Shown: in pieces, positions 40,635 through 51,178 of the stretch | Layout: every line of letters starts with the position of its first letter | How positions within the stretch are numbered: the stretch's first letter is position 1 | Source: Nannocystis pusilla | Lineage (GTDB): Bacteria > Myxococcota_A > Polyangia > Nannocystales > Nannocystaceae | Length of the DNA stretch: 64,000 nucleotides | Assembly (NCBI RefSeq): GCF_026626665.1 | Contig: NZ_JAPNKE010000002.1 | Coordinates: 11,366,001 to 11,430,000 of the forward strand | Direction of reading: 5' to 3' | The notes under the pieces: model-generated | Seen by the model: only the letters and a program-made list of their open reading frames with translations | Databases searched by the model: none | Told to the model about the DNA's origin: nothing | Translations under genes and position numbers: made by a program

Positions 40635-40976
40635 CTAGACGGCGAGGATGAGACCGACGATTGCCACGGCGATCTTCAGCACCTGACCGATGAGCCCCGC
40701 CGCCGTCACGATGCCGTCGATGTTCGCCTGGATCTCGCGAAGATGCGCGGTGATCGGCGCGAGCTCGGCGATCCACGCCTGCATCTGGTGGAGGGAGGCG
40801 TCGATTTCTTTGTCGATCATCCGGTCGATGTCGCGCGACAGCTCCCGCGTGCGATCGAAGAGGACGCGAAGCCGCGCGGCCTCACCTTCGTCCGCCGGTC
40901 TCGCCCGGATATAAAGTCGGTCGCACTCGGCCCGGCTCTCGATCAGCGCCTTGATGATTTCAGTCGGCAGTTTCAT
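40635..40976 (-). CDS. Small helical protein with C-terminal membrane segment
   Basis: This 113-residue protein starts MKLPTEIIKALIES behind GAGGAGAA. Residues about 30-90 are helical and charged (FDRTRELSRDIDRMIDKEID, then MQAWIAELAPITAHLREI), probably a coiled coil. The last 20 residues (LIGQVLKIAVAIVGLILAV) form a tail anchor. The gene starts only two bases after the end of the lipoprotein gene upstream, which also has a helical C-terminal part, so the two products may bind each other. Function unknown. Confidence 0.7.
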   Translation of the reverse strand: MKLPTEIIKALIESRAECDRLYIRARPADEGEAARLRVLFDRTRELSRDIDRMIDKEIDASLHQMQAWIAELAPITAHLREIQANIDGIVTAAGLIGQVLKIAVAIVGLILAV

Positions 40977-40977
40977 T

Positions 40978-41933
40978 TCAGTTCTCCTCATTGAGCGCGT
41001 TCTTCAGCTCCACGACCTGGGTCAACGCCTCGAGCACCTTCCCGAGCGCCTCCTTGAGCCGCTCGAGCCGCTGCGCGTCGGTCAGCTCGCCGGCAGCGAG
41101 GTCGTACAGATCCTGGTGAGCGCCGGCGAGATCGTCCACGATGCCGTCGATCGCCGCATGGGCGGCGAGTCGGTCGGCGATCCGCTCGCCGTGGGCGGCG
41201 GCAAAGTCGTGGAGATCGAGCAGCGCGCCGACCGCTCTCGCTGCGGCGCGGTGTCCGGCGCGGCGGGGGTCGACAACGGGACGGAGATCTTCAATGCATA
41301 ACCGTCGACGACGGTGTCCATCGAGGCGCGCAGCCCCTCGGTGCGCAGACGTGCCGCCGCGTTCATGCGCTTGAGCGCCGCGAGGGAATTCTTGACCGCG
41401 TCGTTCGCCTCGCGGACCGCCTTCTGCAATTCCCGGACGGAGTAGCCGCGGATCGCCAACGTCGCCGCGTCTGCGACCAGACTGCCCGCGACGGCAGCGA
41501 CCTTGGCCTGCTTCGCGTCGAGCAGCCGCGCCGTGGCGGCGAGGTCCGACACGTCCTCGGACAGCGCCTTCAGCTCGTCGCCGGAGTACTTCGCGCTGCC
41601 GCCGACGGCCTTGAGCGCCTTGGCGTAGGCGGCGAGCTGGCCGACGTGCTTGCGCAGCTCGGCGCGCTGCGCCGCGTTGTCGCACGACTTCTCGGCCGCT
41701 TTGCGCGCGTCCGACCAGCTCTGCGGTGGGCCTGGTTGCTCGCGGCCGATCAGGTCGCGGGCCAGGGCATCTTCGACGCACGAACGGCGGTCGAGGTCGA
41801 GGATGCTGGCGAGCGAATCGCTGCTCTCGATCACCACGGTGGCAAAGTCCGAGGATGCGGCGGCGTACTGATTCGCGCAGCCGAGTACGAGGAGAGATAG
41901 CGCGCTACTGAGCGCGCGACGATGTCGAAACAT
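40978..41933 (-). CDS. Helical lipoprotein, one frame break
   Basis: ATG 41933 gives MFRHRRALSSALSLLVLGC, a signal peptide with lipobox cysteine. The chain is mostly helical with many Ala and Lys residues (ALSEDVSDLAATARLLDAKQ, then SVRELQKAVREANDAVKN). At about 41240 the frame turns into Ser/Thr/Pro text. The neighbouring frame continues with AVGALLDLHDFAAAHGERIA and ends NALNEEN at 40978. One base restores 318 residues. The protein has an extended coiled-coil look without enzyme motifs, perhaps a periplasmic spacer or an envelope stress lipoprotein. It is followed at once by the small membrane protein gene. Confidence 0.7.
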
Positions 41934-42031
41934 GCGAGTACCTTTCATCGACAATCATGTACCGCGAGAGGCGGCCGCGTCAGCGCAAAATCAGCGATGT
42001 ATGATGCATTGATCTTCAGCGTGACCTTCGG

Positions 42032-42363
42032 TCATCGCGGAAGCCAGACCGAAACTCGACCGGCGTCTCGCCATGTGCGCGAGAAAAGGCCCGGCCGCTC
42101 GCCGATCAGCGGCGATTGGAGCAGGTGCGTATGGTCGCCGTGGCCCATCGGGCCATGATGGACGAGCACCACGAGGCCGTAGCTCGCGCAATAGTCGGGG
42201 TCGACGAGGCCCCCCACGACCGTCCAAGGGAATGGATCACTGTGCGCAGAGGCATCGCCCGGCCGTGATAGAGCGACAGCGGCGGCGGCAGGACGGCCAC
42301 GGGCGTCGGCTCGGCGACGAGCTTGACGCACAGCGCCCCACGGTGCTGACGAAGTCGCGCCAC
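42032..42363 (-). CDS. Small protein of about 110 residues, one probable frame break
   Basis: One frame from 42363 reads MARLRQHRGALCVKLVAEPT and PPLSLYHGRAMPL. Another from about 42240 reads DPFPWTVVGGLVDPDYCASY, GLVVLVHHGPMGHGDHTHLL and GLFSRTWRDAGRVSVWLPR before the stop at 42032. Each half looks like protein only in its own frame, and a small indel at about 42240 joins them. The H-H-G-P-M-G-H-G-D-H-T-H stretch could bind metal. No family recognised; the start is uncertain. Confidence 0.45.
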
Positions 42364-42415
42364 CCTAGCGCGAAAGCGGCCGCCTTGGTCGTGGGAGCCC
42401 TCTACGCGCCCTCGC

Positions 42416-43681
42416 TCAGGCCAGGCCCTGGCGCCGGAGCTCAGCGCGCAGCTTGACGAGGGCCTGCTTACGGAGCTGGCGGATGCGCTCGCGCGACAGC
42501 GAATGCGTGCGGCCGATCTGCTGCAAGGTCAGGCCGCCCTCCTCGTCGTCGAGCCCGAGGTGCTTGCGGAGGATGTCGGCCTCGACCGACGACAGCCGGG
42601 CGAACGCGTTGCCCACCCGCGCTGCGATGATCGTCTCATCGATGCGCTCCGGCGCGGTGGCGTCGTCGGGGTTCATCAGGACCTCATGCAACACGAGGCC
42701 GTCGGGTCCGGACACGGCGTGATCCAGGCTCAGCGGCGCGTCGGTGCGAGCCCCACGCACGCGTTCGAGGCGATCGCCGCCGAGGCCCGTGAGCGCGACG
42801 AGCTCCGCGTCGCTCGGCGCCCGGCCGTGCTGCGCCTCGAACTCCCGGGTGACCCGGCGCAGCTTGCTCTGCGCCATTCGCACGTGCGCTGGCAGCCGGA
42901 CGTCGCGCGACTTGTCGTACACCGCCGCGTGGATGGCGTGCCGGATCCACCACGCGGCATAGGTCGCGAAGCGGCAGCCGCGGCGGTGGTCGAAGCGGTC
43001 GACGGCGCGCAGGAGGCCGAGGTTGCCCTCCTGAATCAGATCCTGCAGCGGCAGCAGGCCGCGGTCGTACTGTCGCGCGATGGCGATGACGAGCCGCAGG
43101 TTGGCGCGGACGAACGCGTTCTTGGCGACCTGGAGGGCGCGGTGGCTGCCCCGCACCTCGGCGGCGAAGCGCCAGAAGATCGGTTCCTGGGTCGGCAGGC
43201 GGCGCAGTCCCACCCGCTCGCTGCCGCCGCACCGCTCGACGACGGCGAGGCCGGCGACGAGGCGGTCGATCACCGCGCAGTCGACCTCGACGAGGACCTC
43301 ACCAAGCTCGTCGCGGATCCGCTCGAAGGTCGCGCCTTCCGGCAGCGTGTGGTCGAAGGCCCGGGCGACGCGCGCCAGCTCGTCGCGCCGGTTAGGGCGG
43401 TCGTCGTCGGACAGCGCATCAACCAGGAACTCGCAGAGCGGCGCGACGAACGGCGCATGGCCGAAGAGAGTGCGCCAGAAGTTGGCCCGCAGGGCCGCGA
43501 TGCGCGTGGCGGCGTCGAGCTCCTCATCGCGGCTCAGCGCGGGGAGCTGCGACAGCTCGCGAAAGTAGGCGGACAGCGGACTGTATGGCGACGACCCGAC
43601 CCGTTCAGCGGTCCTGGTCGACGGCGGGACGCCGGCAACTGCAGGGGATGAGGCGGATGAAGCGGTCGGCGCGGGGCGCAT
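42416..43681 (-). CDS. Group 2 RNA polymerase sigma-70 factor (RpoD-related)
   Basis: This 421-residue factor has region 1.2 (SAYFRELSQLPALSRDEELD) and region 2 with NLRLVIAIARQYDRGLLPLQ, DLIQEGNLGLLRAVDRFDHR and FATYAAWWIRHAI. Region 3 has RLPAHVRMAQSKLRRVTREF. Region 4 has GLTLQQIGRTHSLSRERIRQ and LRKQALVKLRAELRR. An extra stretch of about 90 residues between regions 1.2 and 2 separates it from short group 3 factors. The start MRPAPTASSAS at 43681 is preferred because the long upstream open frame codes unlike-protein text. It is divergent from the 14-kb operon that starts at 44066, with 384 bases between, and may direct transcription of that operon. Confidence 0.92.
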   Translation of the reverse strand: MRPAPTASSASSPAVAGVPPSTRTAERVGSSPYSPLSAYFRELSQLPALSRDEELDAATRIAALRANFWRTLFGHAPFVAPLCEFLVDALSDDDRPNRRDELARVARAFDHTLPEGATFERIRDELGEVLVEVDCAVIDRLVAGLAVVERCGGSERVGLRRLPTQEPIFWRFAAEVRGSHRALQVAKNAFVRANLRLVIAIARQYDRGLLPLQDLIQEGNLGLLRAVDRFDHRRGCRFATYAAWWIRHAIHAAVYDKSRDVRLPAHVRMAQSKLRRVTREFEAQHGRAPSDAELVALTGLGGDRLERVRGARTDAPLSLDHAVSGPDGLVLHEVLMNPDDATAPERIDETIIAARVGNAFARLSSVEADILRKHLGLDDEEGGLTLQQIGRTHSLSRERIRQLRKQALVKLRAELRRQGLA

Positions 43682-44065
43682 GGGACGGCGGTCTGAGCAA
43701 TTGCCGTGCCAGATTTGGGAGTGACGCGACGTCCCGCGATCATGCGTACTGGGCGCAGCAGACCCCGGTTCGTCTTGCGCCGAGGTGCAGCTTCTGCGCC
43801 GCGCCAGCGAGGGCATCGGCAGCCCATGCATGGGTCGGGCACGCCGTAGGGAACGCGCAAAGAAATCACCTGTTTGATGAGACAGGCGCCGGCGGGCCTC
43901 AGCAAGACCTGCGGCTGCCGGCCACTCGTCACCGAAAGAGTTTCGCGTCGGCGATGGTCGCGGTTCGTCATATCGCCGACGTTCGAGATCCGCACGGCCT
44001 CCAATCATCGATATCGAGCATCTTCGCGCACGTCGAAAAGGCCACCCCACATTCCGGAGATTGTC
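43682..44065. promoter_or_regulatory. Divergent control region of sigma gene and module-protein operon
   Basis: No gene is visible in these 384 bases between divergent start codons. The operon's RBS is GGAG at 44055-44058, seven bases before ATG 44066. I could not pick a promoter with confidence. The composition is less G+C-rich near 43840-43880 (GAAATCACCTGTTTGATGAG), a plausible place for a promoter. Confidence 0.4.
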
Positions 44066-46437
44066 ATGCTGTACATGGAGAACCCCCAGGACTTCCGAGT
44101 CGATGATGTCGACGTCACCGTGTATCCCGACTCCCAGCTCGACTACGTGTTCTACCTGATCCCGCCCTATCCGCGGTTCCGCCGTGACGCCGCCGGCAAG
44201 CCGGTGTTTCAGCTCCTCAAGTTCCGCGGCAATGTCCCGGCCGGCGCGACCACGGCCGCGGCCACCGCGACCGAGAAGGGCCAGCCCGACGCCATGGCGG
44301 CCGGAACGATCCCCACGGTCGATGGCGAAGTCGCGGGCGCCTTCCTCACCTTCGACACCGAATACAGCGTCGACGAGAAGGTCAAGGACAACATCCGCGA
44401 GCAACTCGACGCCCAGGTCAAGGCCAAGTATCTGCGCGAGGGCAAGGCTGTGCCCGAGGGCTTCCAGATCGTCCTCCGCCAGCCGACCTGGACTGACGGC
44501 GACGTCCACCTGCTGATGGAAGACACCAGCAACGGCCTTTTACCTGCGTCTCCAAGTCCGGCAAGCCGTCGCTGATGGGCAACAACGTCTCGAGCTTCGC
44601 CGCCGTCCTGGCGCCGTGGCAGGCCACGCTGCTGGCCGACGCGCTCGAGAACGCCAATTTTTCGCCGGTGCAGGTCAACTACCACCTGAAGTTCCTGGCC
44701 AAGCTGCCCCCGGTGAGGATCAAGATCTACGCCGCCGCCTCCGACTGTTACAGCATGTACAAGCGCTACGGCTCCGAGATCAACGGCGGCGGCGTGTGCT
44801 CCGATCCCGACCGGGTGGTCCGCTCGATCTCCGAGCACGTCCACAGCAGCAACATCGTCAACGTCACCATCGACAGCGGCGGCCTCACCATCGACGACAA
44901 GACCTTCCAGGCCTTGCAGGACATGGCGCTCGGCATCCTACAGGACTGGATCAAGCAGAAGTTCTACAAGCCGCCGCCGGAGCGGGCGACCAAGGAGCAG
45001 CTCGCCGACATCCAATTGCAGTCGCTGAGCGAGTCGGACTTCCGCGATCTCAACATCACCATCGAGCAGAGCGCCACCATCGAGCGGTCGATCTATCCTC
45101 AGGGGACCCTCGGCCGGCTGACGAGCGAAGGCGACACGCTCAAGGACTACATCCGCGAGGTCAACCTCGGCGACGACGAATTTTATCAGAATCGGACGCT
45201 CGGCATCAAGGTCTACGCCGACTTCCCGGCCGCCGGCGCGGCGCCCGAGCCCACCGACATCCTGTTCGTGGAGGTGACCGCCTACTATGGCGACGGGCCC
45301 GGCGTCACGCACACCTGGGACGCCGCGGGCGCCGGCTCGAGTACGGCGAACGGCGGGCGCTGGGAGGTGAAATGGCCCAAGGATCCGGGCGTCAACGAGG
45401 TGCGCTGGGAGGCGCGCGTCTGCTTCCGCGAGCCCTCCAGGGCGCCGCTGCAGCTTGCCGGCAATTGCGACAAGACGGAGCTCAACATCCCGGTCGCCGT
45501 TCCGGGCCGGGCCCGGCTGCGGCTCGACCACATCGGCATGCCGTGGGACGTCGTGAAGTACGTCGAGGCGCAGGTCAGGTTCCAGCAGTCCGACGCCGAC
45601 CCGCAGGAGGTGCACCGTACCTTCCTGTTCGACGCCAAGCACGACGAACAGTGGTTCGACGAGGCGATCTGGGTCCGACGCACCGAGCCCTTCTTCGTCA
45701 CGCTGACCTACGTCCTCCAGAACGGCAACCAGATCCAGGAGTCCGAGCACCGCAACATCGAGGTCAAGGCCGACCGCTTCGACATCAAGAGCCCGTTCCA
45801 GCAATACCTCGAGGTGCCGATCATGGCCAAGTTCACCTCGCCCACGTGGGAGCAGGACGTGGTCGACCTGAGCTACGACGATCCTGCCAACGGGTACCGC
45901 GTGCGTGGTCAGGTGTACCTGAGCGAGAAGGGCGGCTGGCGCCAGACCTGGTCGGTGCCCCTGGTCGACCCCACGCACAGGACGTTCTCGTACTTTTGGA
46001 CGCGCCGGCGGCAGGGCGGCGGTCTGTTCACCTCGGGGGACCTGGTCGACGCGCCCGCCAACGGGTGGTTCACCGGCGACGAGCACTCGATGGTCACCAC
46101 GGGCGATCCCCTGGACGACGAGGACATGCTGCGCGTGACCGTGGACCCGCTGGTCCTGGTCGTCGGCCTCCCCGACCCGACGAAAGAGATCGTGAAGATC
46201 GTGGTCCGGATGAAGTACGTCGACCCCGCCGGCAACGCCGACGTCGATGACCACGTGTTCAACCGCGGCGACGCGGCGTGGACCTGGAAGCAGTTCATCC
46301 GCGACCTCAACAAGAAGGATTACCAGTGGTGGGCGCAGATCTACACCAAGCCGTACAGCAAGATCGCTCTTGGTTCCGAGACCGAGCCGAACCATAGCGA
46401 GGCCGAGACCGTCGTGCTCGAGCCCCCCATCGTCTAG
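44066..46437 (+). CDS. Module protein A of the 14-kb operon, one frame break
   Basis: This is the first gene of the operon; with one T added to the T run at about 44540 it codes 790 residues. It starts MLYMENPQDFRVDDVDVTVY with no signal peptide. The first module holds LDYVFYLIPPYPRFRRDAAG followed by PVFQLLKFRG. The restored joint reads GLFTCVSKSGKPSLMGNN, aligning with KPSLYGDN in the next two proteins. Next come a Y-x-L-x-F segment (VQVNYHLKFLAKLPPVRIKI), an amphipathic region, and a DYIREVNLGDDEFYQ block shared with the paralogues. The C-terminal 430 residues consist of repeated beta-rich units (ILFVEVTAYYGDGP, then KYVEAQVRFQQSDADPQEVH, then VVDLSYDDPANGYRVRGQVY) that look like four or five Ig-like or C2-like domains. 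A structural or binding role is likely. Function unknown. Confidence 0.7.
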
Positions 46438-46474
46438 CGCGACCACTTCGACCCGCAAGAGAAAGGCCATCGCC

Positions 46475-48720
46475 ATGATTTACCTCGGCGGCGCCAGCAC
46501 CATGTGGAACGGAATCATGGTGCTGCCTGATTACGGTGACCCGAAGCAGTTCTACTACCTCCCGCCCCCGCGCCTCGCCGTGGATCCCGCGACGGGCCGG
46601 AAGGTCTTCAAGCTGATCAAGCTCGCCGGGGGTCTGACCGATCCCCAGGGCGAGGGCGTCCGCACGGGCGTCGTGTTCTTCGACTGCGACCTGGCGCTGA
46701 CGACCGAGGAGTTGACGGCGCTCAAGGCCCACGTCCAGGAGACGTTCCACACCGGGGCGGGCGAGGTCAACCTCGCGCCGCTGCTCTACAAGTCCGGCGA
46801 GGTCGCCTGCTACGTGCTCGGCGAGCAGGACTGGGAGGACAATGCGCCGCCCGAGCGCAAGAACCTGTTCGTCGAACGGCTGCAGGGCTTCGGCAAGCCG
46901 AGCCTCTACGGCGACAACCGAGCCGCCTTCAGCGCCCGCCTCAGCCAGGAGGGCGCGAGCATGCTCGACGCCTCGCTCGCCGCCGGCGGACCGATCGGCA
47001 TCTCGATCGTCTACAGCCTGAAGTTCGACGCCCTGCAGCCCGCCTTCAAGTTCAAGGTCGAGGCCCAGTGGGAGCAGATCTATCATTACATCGAGGAGAA
47101 GTGCGGCGTCGACCTGTTCTTCTTCACGCTGGAGAGCACCTCCATCGTCGAGGAGCTCGAGCAGAAGTCGTTGCTGCGGTTCGAGGAGGTCATCTACGAC
47201 CCCGGCGCCTCCGGCGAGGTCGACCAGCTGCGCAAGCAGATGCAGCAGTACATCCTCGAGAAGTTCTTCACGCCGGTGCTCTCGGCCGACAACCCGCGCT
47301 ACAACATGATCCCGGGGCTGGTCGGCGAGGTGGCGCGCTCGCTCGTCGTGCAGCCGAGCTGCGGCTACCGCCGGCGCGAGCTGACGCAGGACGAGCGCCG
47401 CTTCTTGTCCTTCGACTCGACCCGCGTCACCGCCGTCGAGCGCGTCATCTACCCCCAGGCCAACCTCTTCGCCCTCCTGCCGCCGGCGGACCTCCCGATT
47501 ACACGCAGGAGGTGAACAGCGACAGCGACTTGTTCTTCCGCCAGCTCGACGTCCAGTGCGTCCTTGGCGGCTTCGACTTCGCTCGCGCCAAGATCGCGTG
47601 GGTCCACCCGCACATCCGCTACGGCGCCGACCCGGAGGAGGGGACGGACAAGACGTTCACCGGCATGGCCGACCGCATGGAGTTCAAGGCCTGGCTGCAG
47701 CCCGGGCACGGGTTCCGCTACCGTTGCGGCTACGAGGTCGAGTTCATCGCCCCGGACGACGCCGACCCCGACGCGATCTACGGCGAGGACCTCCGACTCT
47801 CGAGCCCGGAGGAGGTCCGGACCGATCGCGTGCTGGCCTTCAACCCGCTCGAGCTGTTTTACACCCGCAGCGTCGAGTTCGTCCTCAAGCAGGGCTTCCC
47901 CGCCGGCGAGTTCCCCGTCGTCCTCGTCGAGGTCAAGCACGAGGACGACTCCGGCTATCAGGTCGAGCGCACTTACAAGCTCACCGCCACAGCTCAGAGC
48001 TGCCGCTTCCGCGTCCGCACGCCGCGCGACGTCGAGGGCGTGACGCAGTACCGCGTCCTCTACTACCCGGCCATGGGCGCCGCGATCCCGAGCCAGTGGC
48101 AGGTCGCCAACGAATCGGCGGTGGTGCTCGACGTCCCGTTCACGCAGAGCTTCCTGGTCCGCGTCTACGTCGCCGAGCCGCCGGCGGAGCTCGCGTGGGC
48201 CGATGTCTCGCTGCGCTACGCCGACGACGACCGGCCCGGCAGCTATCAGGAGGGCCGGCTGTTCTTCGATCAGGACCTCAAGCCGCAGGTGTGGCGGGTC
48301 AACGCCGCCGACCCCCGACAGCGCCGCTACGAGTACTGCTTCACCCTGTTCTTCAACGACAACACGGAGCTGCGGGCGGCGGAGTGGATCGAGTCGGACG
48401 CCCCGACGCTGACTCTCGGGCGCCGGGTGCCGATGCAGCGCACGGTGTCGGTCCGGCCTGCGGGCCCGAGCTTCGATGACGTGCAGCTGCGGGACATCAC
48501 GGTCACGCTCTCGCCCGTCGACGCCAGCGGGGCCGCCACCGAGCTCGTGTTCGAGCAGCTCGATCAGCGCAAAGATTTCACGTACCGGGCGCCCAATGCG
48601 GTTCAAGTCGGATACGTGTACGAGGTCGTCTACCGCTGGCGCAACGGTCGTACGAAGAGCGTGCCGGGGGCTTCACCCGCAGGCGCGTTGCTGCTGAATG
48701 TCCCCACCGAGGTCGCCTAG
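46475..48720 (+). CDS. Module protein B of the 14-kb operon, one frame break
   Basis: ATG 46475 follows AAGAGAAAGG and starts MIYLGGASTMWNGIMVLPDY. The first module PKQFYYLPPPRLAVDPATGR with KVFKLIKLAGG aligns with proteins A and C. GFGKPSLYGDNRAAFSARLS and QEGASMLDASLAAGG follow, then GISIVYSLKFDALQPAFKFK. At about 47495 the frame slips. One more C in the CTCCC run gives PDYTQEVNSDSDLFFRQLD, the counterpart of REVNL in A and C. The rest, to the stop at 48720, is again a series of beta units (FPVVLVEVKHEDDSGYQVER, then VRVYVAEPPAELAWADVSLR). The restored length is 748 residues. It starts 37 bases after A and ends 25 bases before C. Confidence 0.7.
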
Positions 48721-48745
48721 CGACATTTCACGAGGAGATGAAGCC

Positions 48746-51155
48746 ATGCTCTATCTCGATAGTCCGATCTTCTTCCTGAACTCGCTTCAGATCCACCGCG
48801 ATTTCCAGAACCCGAACCAATTCTACTACTTCCCTGCGGCGCCGCGGATCCACCGCGACCGCGCCACCGGGCGACCCTCCTTTCAGCTCCTCAAGTATGC
48901 GCGCGACGTGACGGACAACCCGAACATGCCGCCCGACACGAAGGAGGAGCTCGGCGGCGGGTTCTTGACCATGACTGTCGACATCGGCGTCGACGACGAG
49001 GTCCTGCAGGACACCCGCAACAAGCTGGCTTCGTACGCGGACGGCGAGGTGAGCCTCGCCCCGGTCCCGTTCCACACCGGCGCGGTCCGCCTCGTCGCCC
49101 TCGGCGCGGAGGGCCAGCCGACCGGCGAGACCCCGGCCGCGCCGACCAACGCCTTCGTGGAGAAGCTGTTCGGCGCCACCAAGCCGTCGCTGTACGGCGA
49201 CAACCTCGCGCTGTTCGGCGTCCACCTGTCGCAGGAGGGCGCGACGCTGGTCGAGGACTCGTTCGCGCACGGCGGGGGGCTTATCGGCGTCGTCTACGAC
49301 CTGACCTACACCGGCATCCGCCCGGCCTTGCAGGTGAAGGCCGAGGTCGACTACGCCCGCGTCTACGATCGCTTCGAGGCCCAGGTCGGCTTTCAGTACG
49401 CGGTGATCAGCGCGGAGCTCGACGCGACCCTGGAGTGGTTGCGCGAGCAGGGCGCCATCACCATCGAGATCACCGAATACGACGCCGAGGCGAGCGGCGA
49501 GAACGCGCTGCGCACCGAAGCGATGGGGCTGATCAAGAACGAGATCATCGCCAAGATGTTCAAGCCGTCGCTGACGGTGCCGGCGGCGGCCACCAAGTCC
49601 GCCGGCCCGCTCGAGCAGGCGACCCGCATGGCGCGCGACCTGTCCCAGCCGCCCGCGCCGTCGGCCACCGGCGAGCAGAAGGCCGAGACCCCCGCCGCGG
49701 TGACCGAGGGCGAACGGGGCCCGCGCACGATGGAGGGCCGTCCGACGACCAGCGCCGCCGGCACGAACACGGCGGGGACGCCGGGGTTCTCGCTCAGCTT
49801 CTCGCTCAAGTACGTCCATCAGGACGAGCGCAAGAAGGCGACCCTCGACTTCCGGGCCAACCAGGCCGTGAACCGCACCGCCGCACCGCAGGGCTCGCTC
49901 GTGCTGCTGACCGGCCAGCTCGCCGACACCCCGCGCTCGGAGCTGATCCGCGAGGTCAACCTCGACGACCCGTTCTTCCACGAGCTGCGCGCGCATCGGC
50001 GTGACCGGGGATTGGGGCGAGCTCGGCATCGACAAGGTCGTGGTGAACGCGACCTACCAGCCGAACCCCGCCGGCCCGCTCGTCCACACCGACGGATGGA
50101 CCTTCGCCGCCCCGAACGAGCCGGCGCGCCCGTTCAACGTCCTGATCGACCGCGAGAACCCGGTCCGCCGCTATCGCTATACCACCCAGGTCTTCCTCAA
50201 GGACCTGGCCAACATCGAGAGCAAGGCCCGCGTCCTCGTCAAGGACGACAGCACCGCCCAGCGCGACCTCGTCATCCACCCGGCCAACGAATTCAGGCCG
50301 ATCCAGATCGCCCTCGAGGCCGGCCCGATCGACTGGAACGTCACCCGCCAGGTCGACGTCGTGTTGAAGTACGACGACCCCGCGCACGAATTTCAGGCCC
50401 AGCAGCTGTTCAGCTTCCGCCAGGACCGGCTCGCGCCGCAGAAGTGGGTCGTGTACCCGCAGGACCCGGAGCTGCGCGGCTACGAGATCACCTTCGCGTA
50501 TCACCTCAACGACGCCGACAACACCTACTTCCGGCTCGCGCCGGTCCATTCGACCGAGGAGGCCGTGATCGTACCCGGACCGTTCCGCGGCGCGCCGCGG
50601 CGGGTCCAGCTGATCCCGGCGGTGAAGGCCGAGGACGTGCGCGGGATCTCGGCGGAGATCCTGTTCGAGAAGGGCGGCTATCGCTTCCACCGCCAGGAGG
50701 ACTTCGGCGCCGACGACCTCAAGCCGCGCTGGGTCCAGATCCCAGCGCCCGACCCCGACCCGAAGAGCGACGCGTATCAGGTCCGCTGGTCGATCACCAC
50801 CGCGGACTGGGACGTGCAGGAGTACGCGTGGCGGCACATGACGACCGCGCAGTGCCTGCTCGGCGACGGCACCCACGGCGTCGAGTCGATCAGGCTGGTA
50901 TTCACCCGCTCGGTCGCGGAGGCCGGCCTGACGAGCCTCGTCGTGACGGTGGAGACGCTGACGCCCACGGGCGAGGTGATCGACGACGACACCCTGGTCC
51001 TGCGCGGCGCGGCGACGGAGGCGGCGACGCAGCTGCTGGTACTGCAGGCATCGCCGCTCGCCTACCGCTACCGCCTGAAGAAGGTCATCGGCGCGGACTC
51101 GCAATCGGTGGAATCCACGACCAATCACGCGAGACGCCTGGTCGTCGACCTGTGA
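48746..51155 (+). CDS. Module protein C of the 14-kb operon, one frame break
   Basis: ATG 48746 stands seven bases after GAGGAGA. The start MLYLDSPIFFLNSLQIHRDF is followed by PNQFYYFPAAPRIHRDRATG and PSFQLLKYARD. GATKPSLYGDNLALFGVHLS, QEGATLVEDSF and GVVYDLTYTGIRPALQVKAE match proteins A and B. Unlike them it has a flexible Ala/Pro/Thr insert of about 60 residues (near residues 280-345) before ELIREVNLDDPFFHEL. At about 49993 one extra base in GCGCGCGC breaks the frame. Its removal gives ELRAIGVTGDWGELGIDKVV and a chain of 802 residues. The C-terminal 380 residues are four beta units, each with a xxRRYRYTTQVFLKD-like or YRYRLKKV-like strand. No signal peptide. Confidence 0.7.
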
Positions 51156-51178
51156 CTGCAACGCCAAGGAGAAATACC

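Noticed and set aside
44066..51155. Programmed ribosomal frameshifting in the three paralogous module genes
   Set aside because: The breaks are at different places in each gene (T run, C run, GC repeat), need different directions, and many unrelated genes of the window have the same kind of break.
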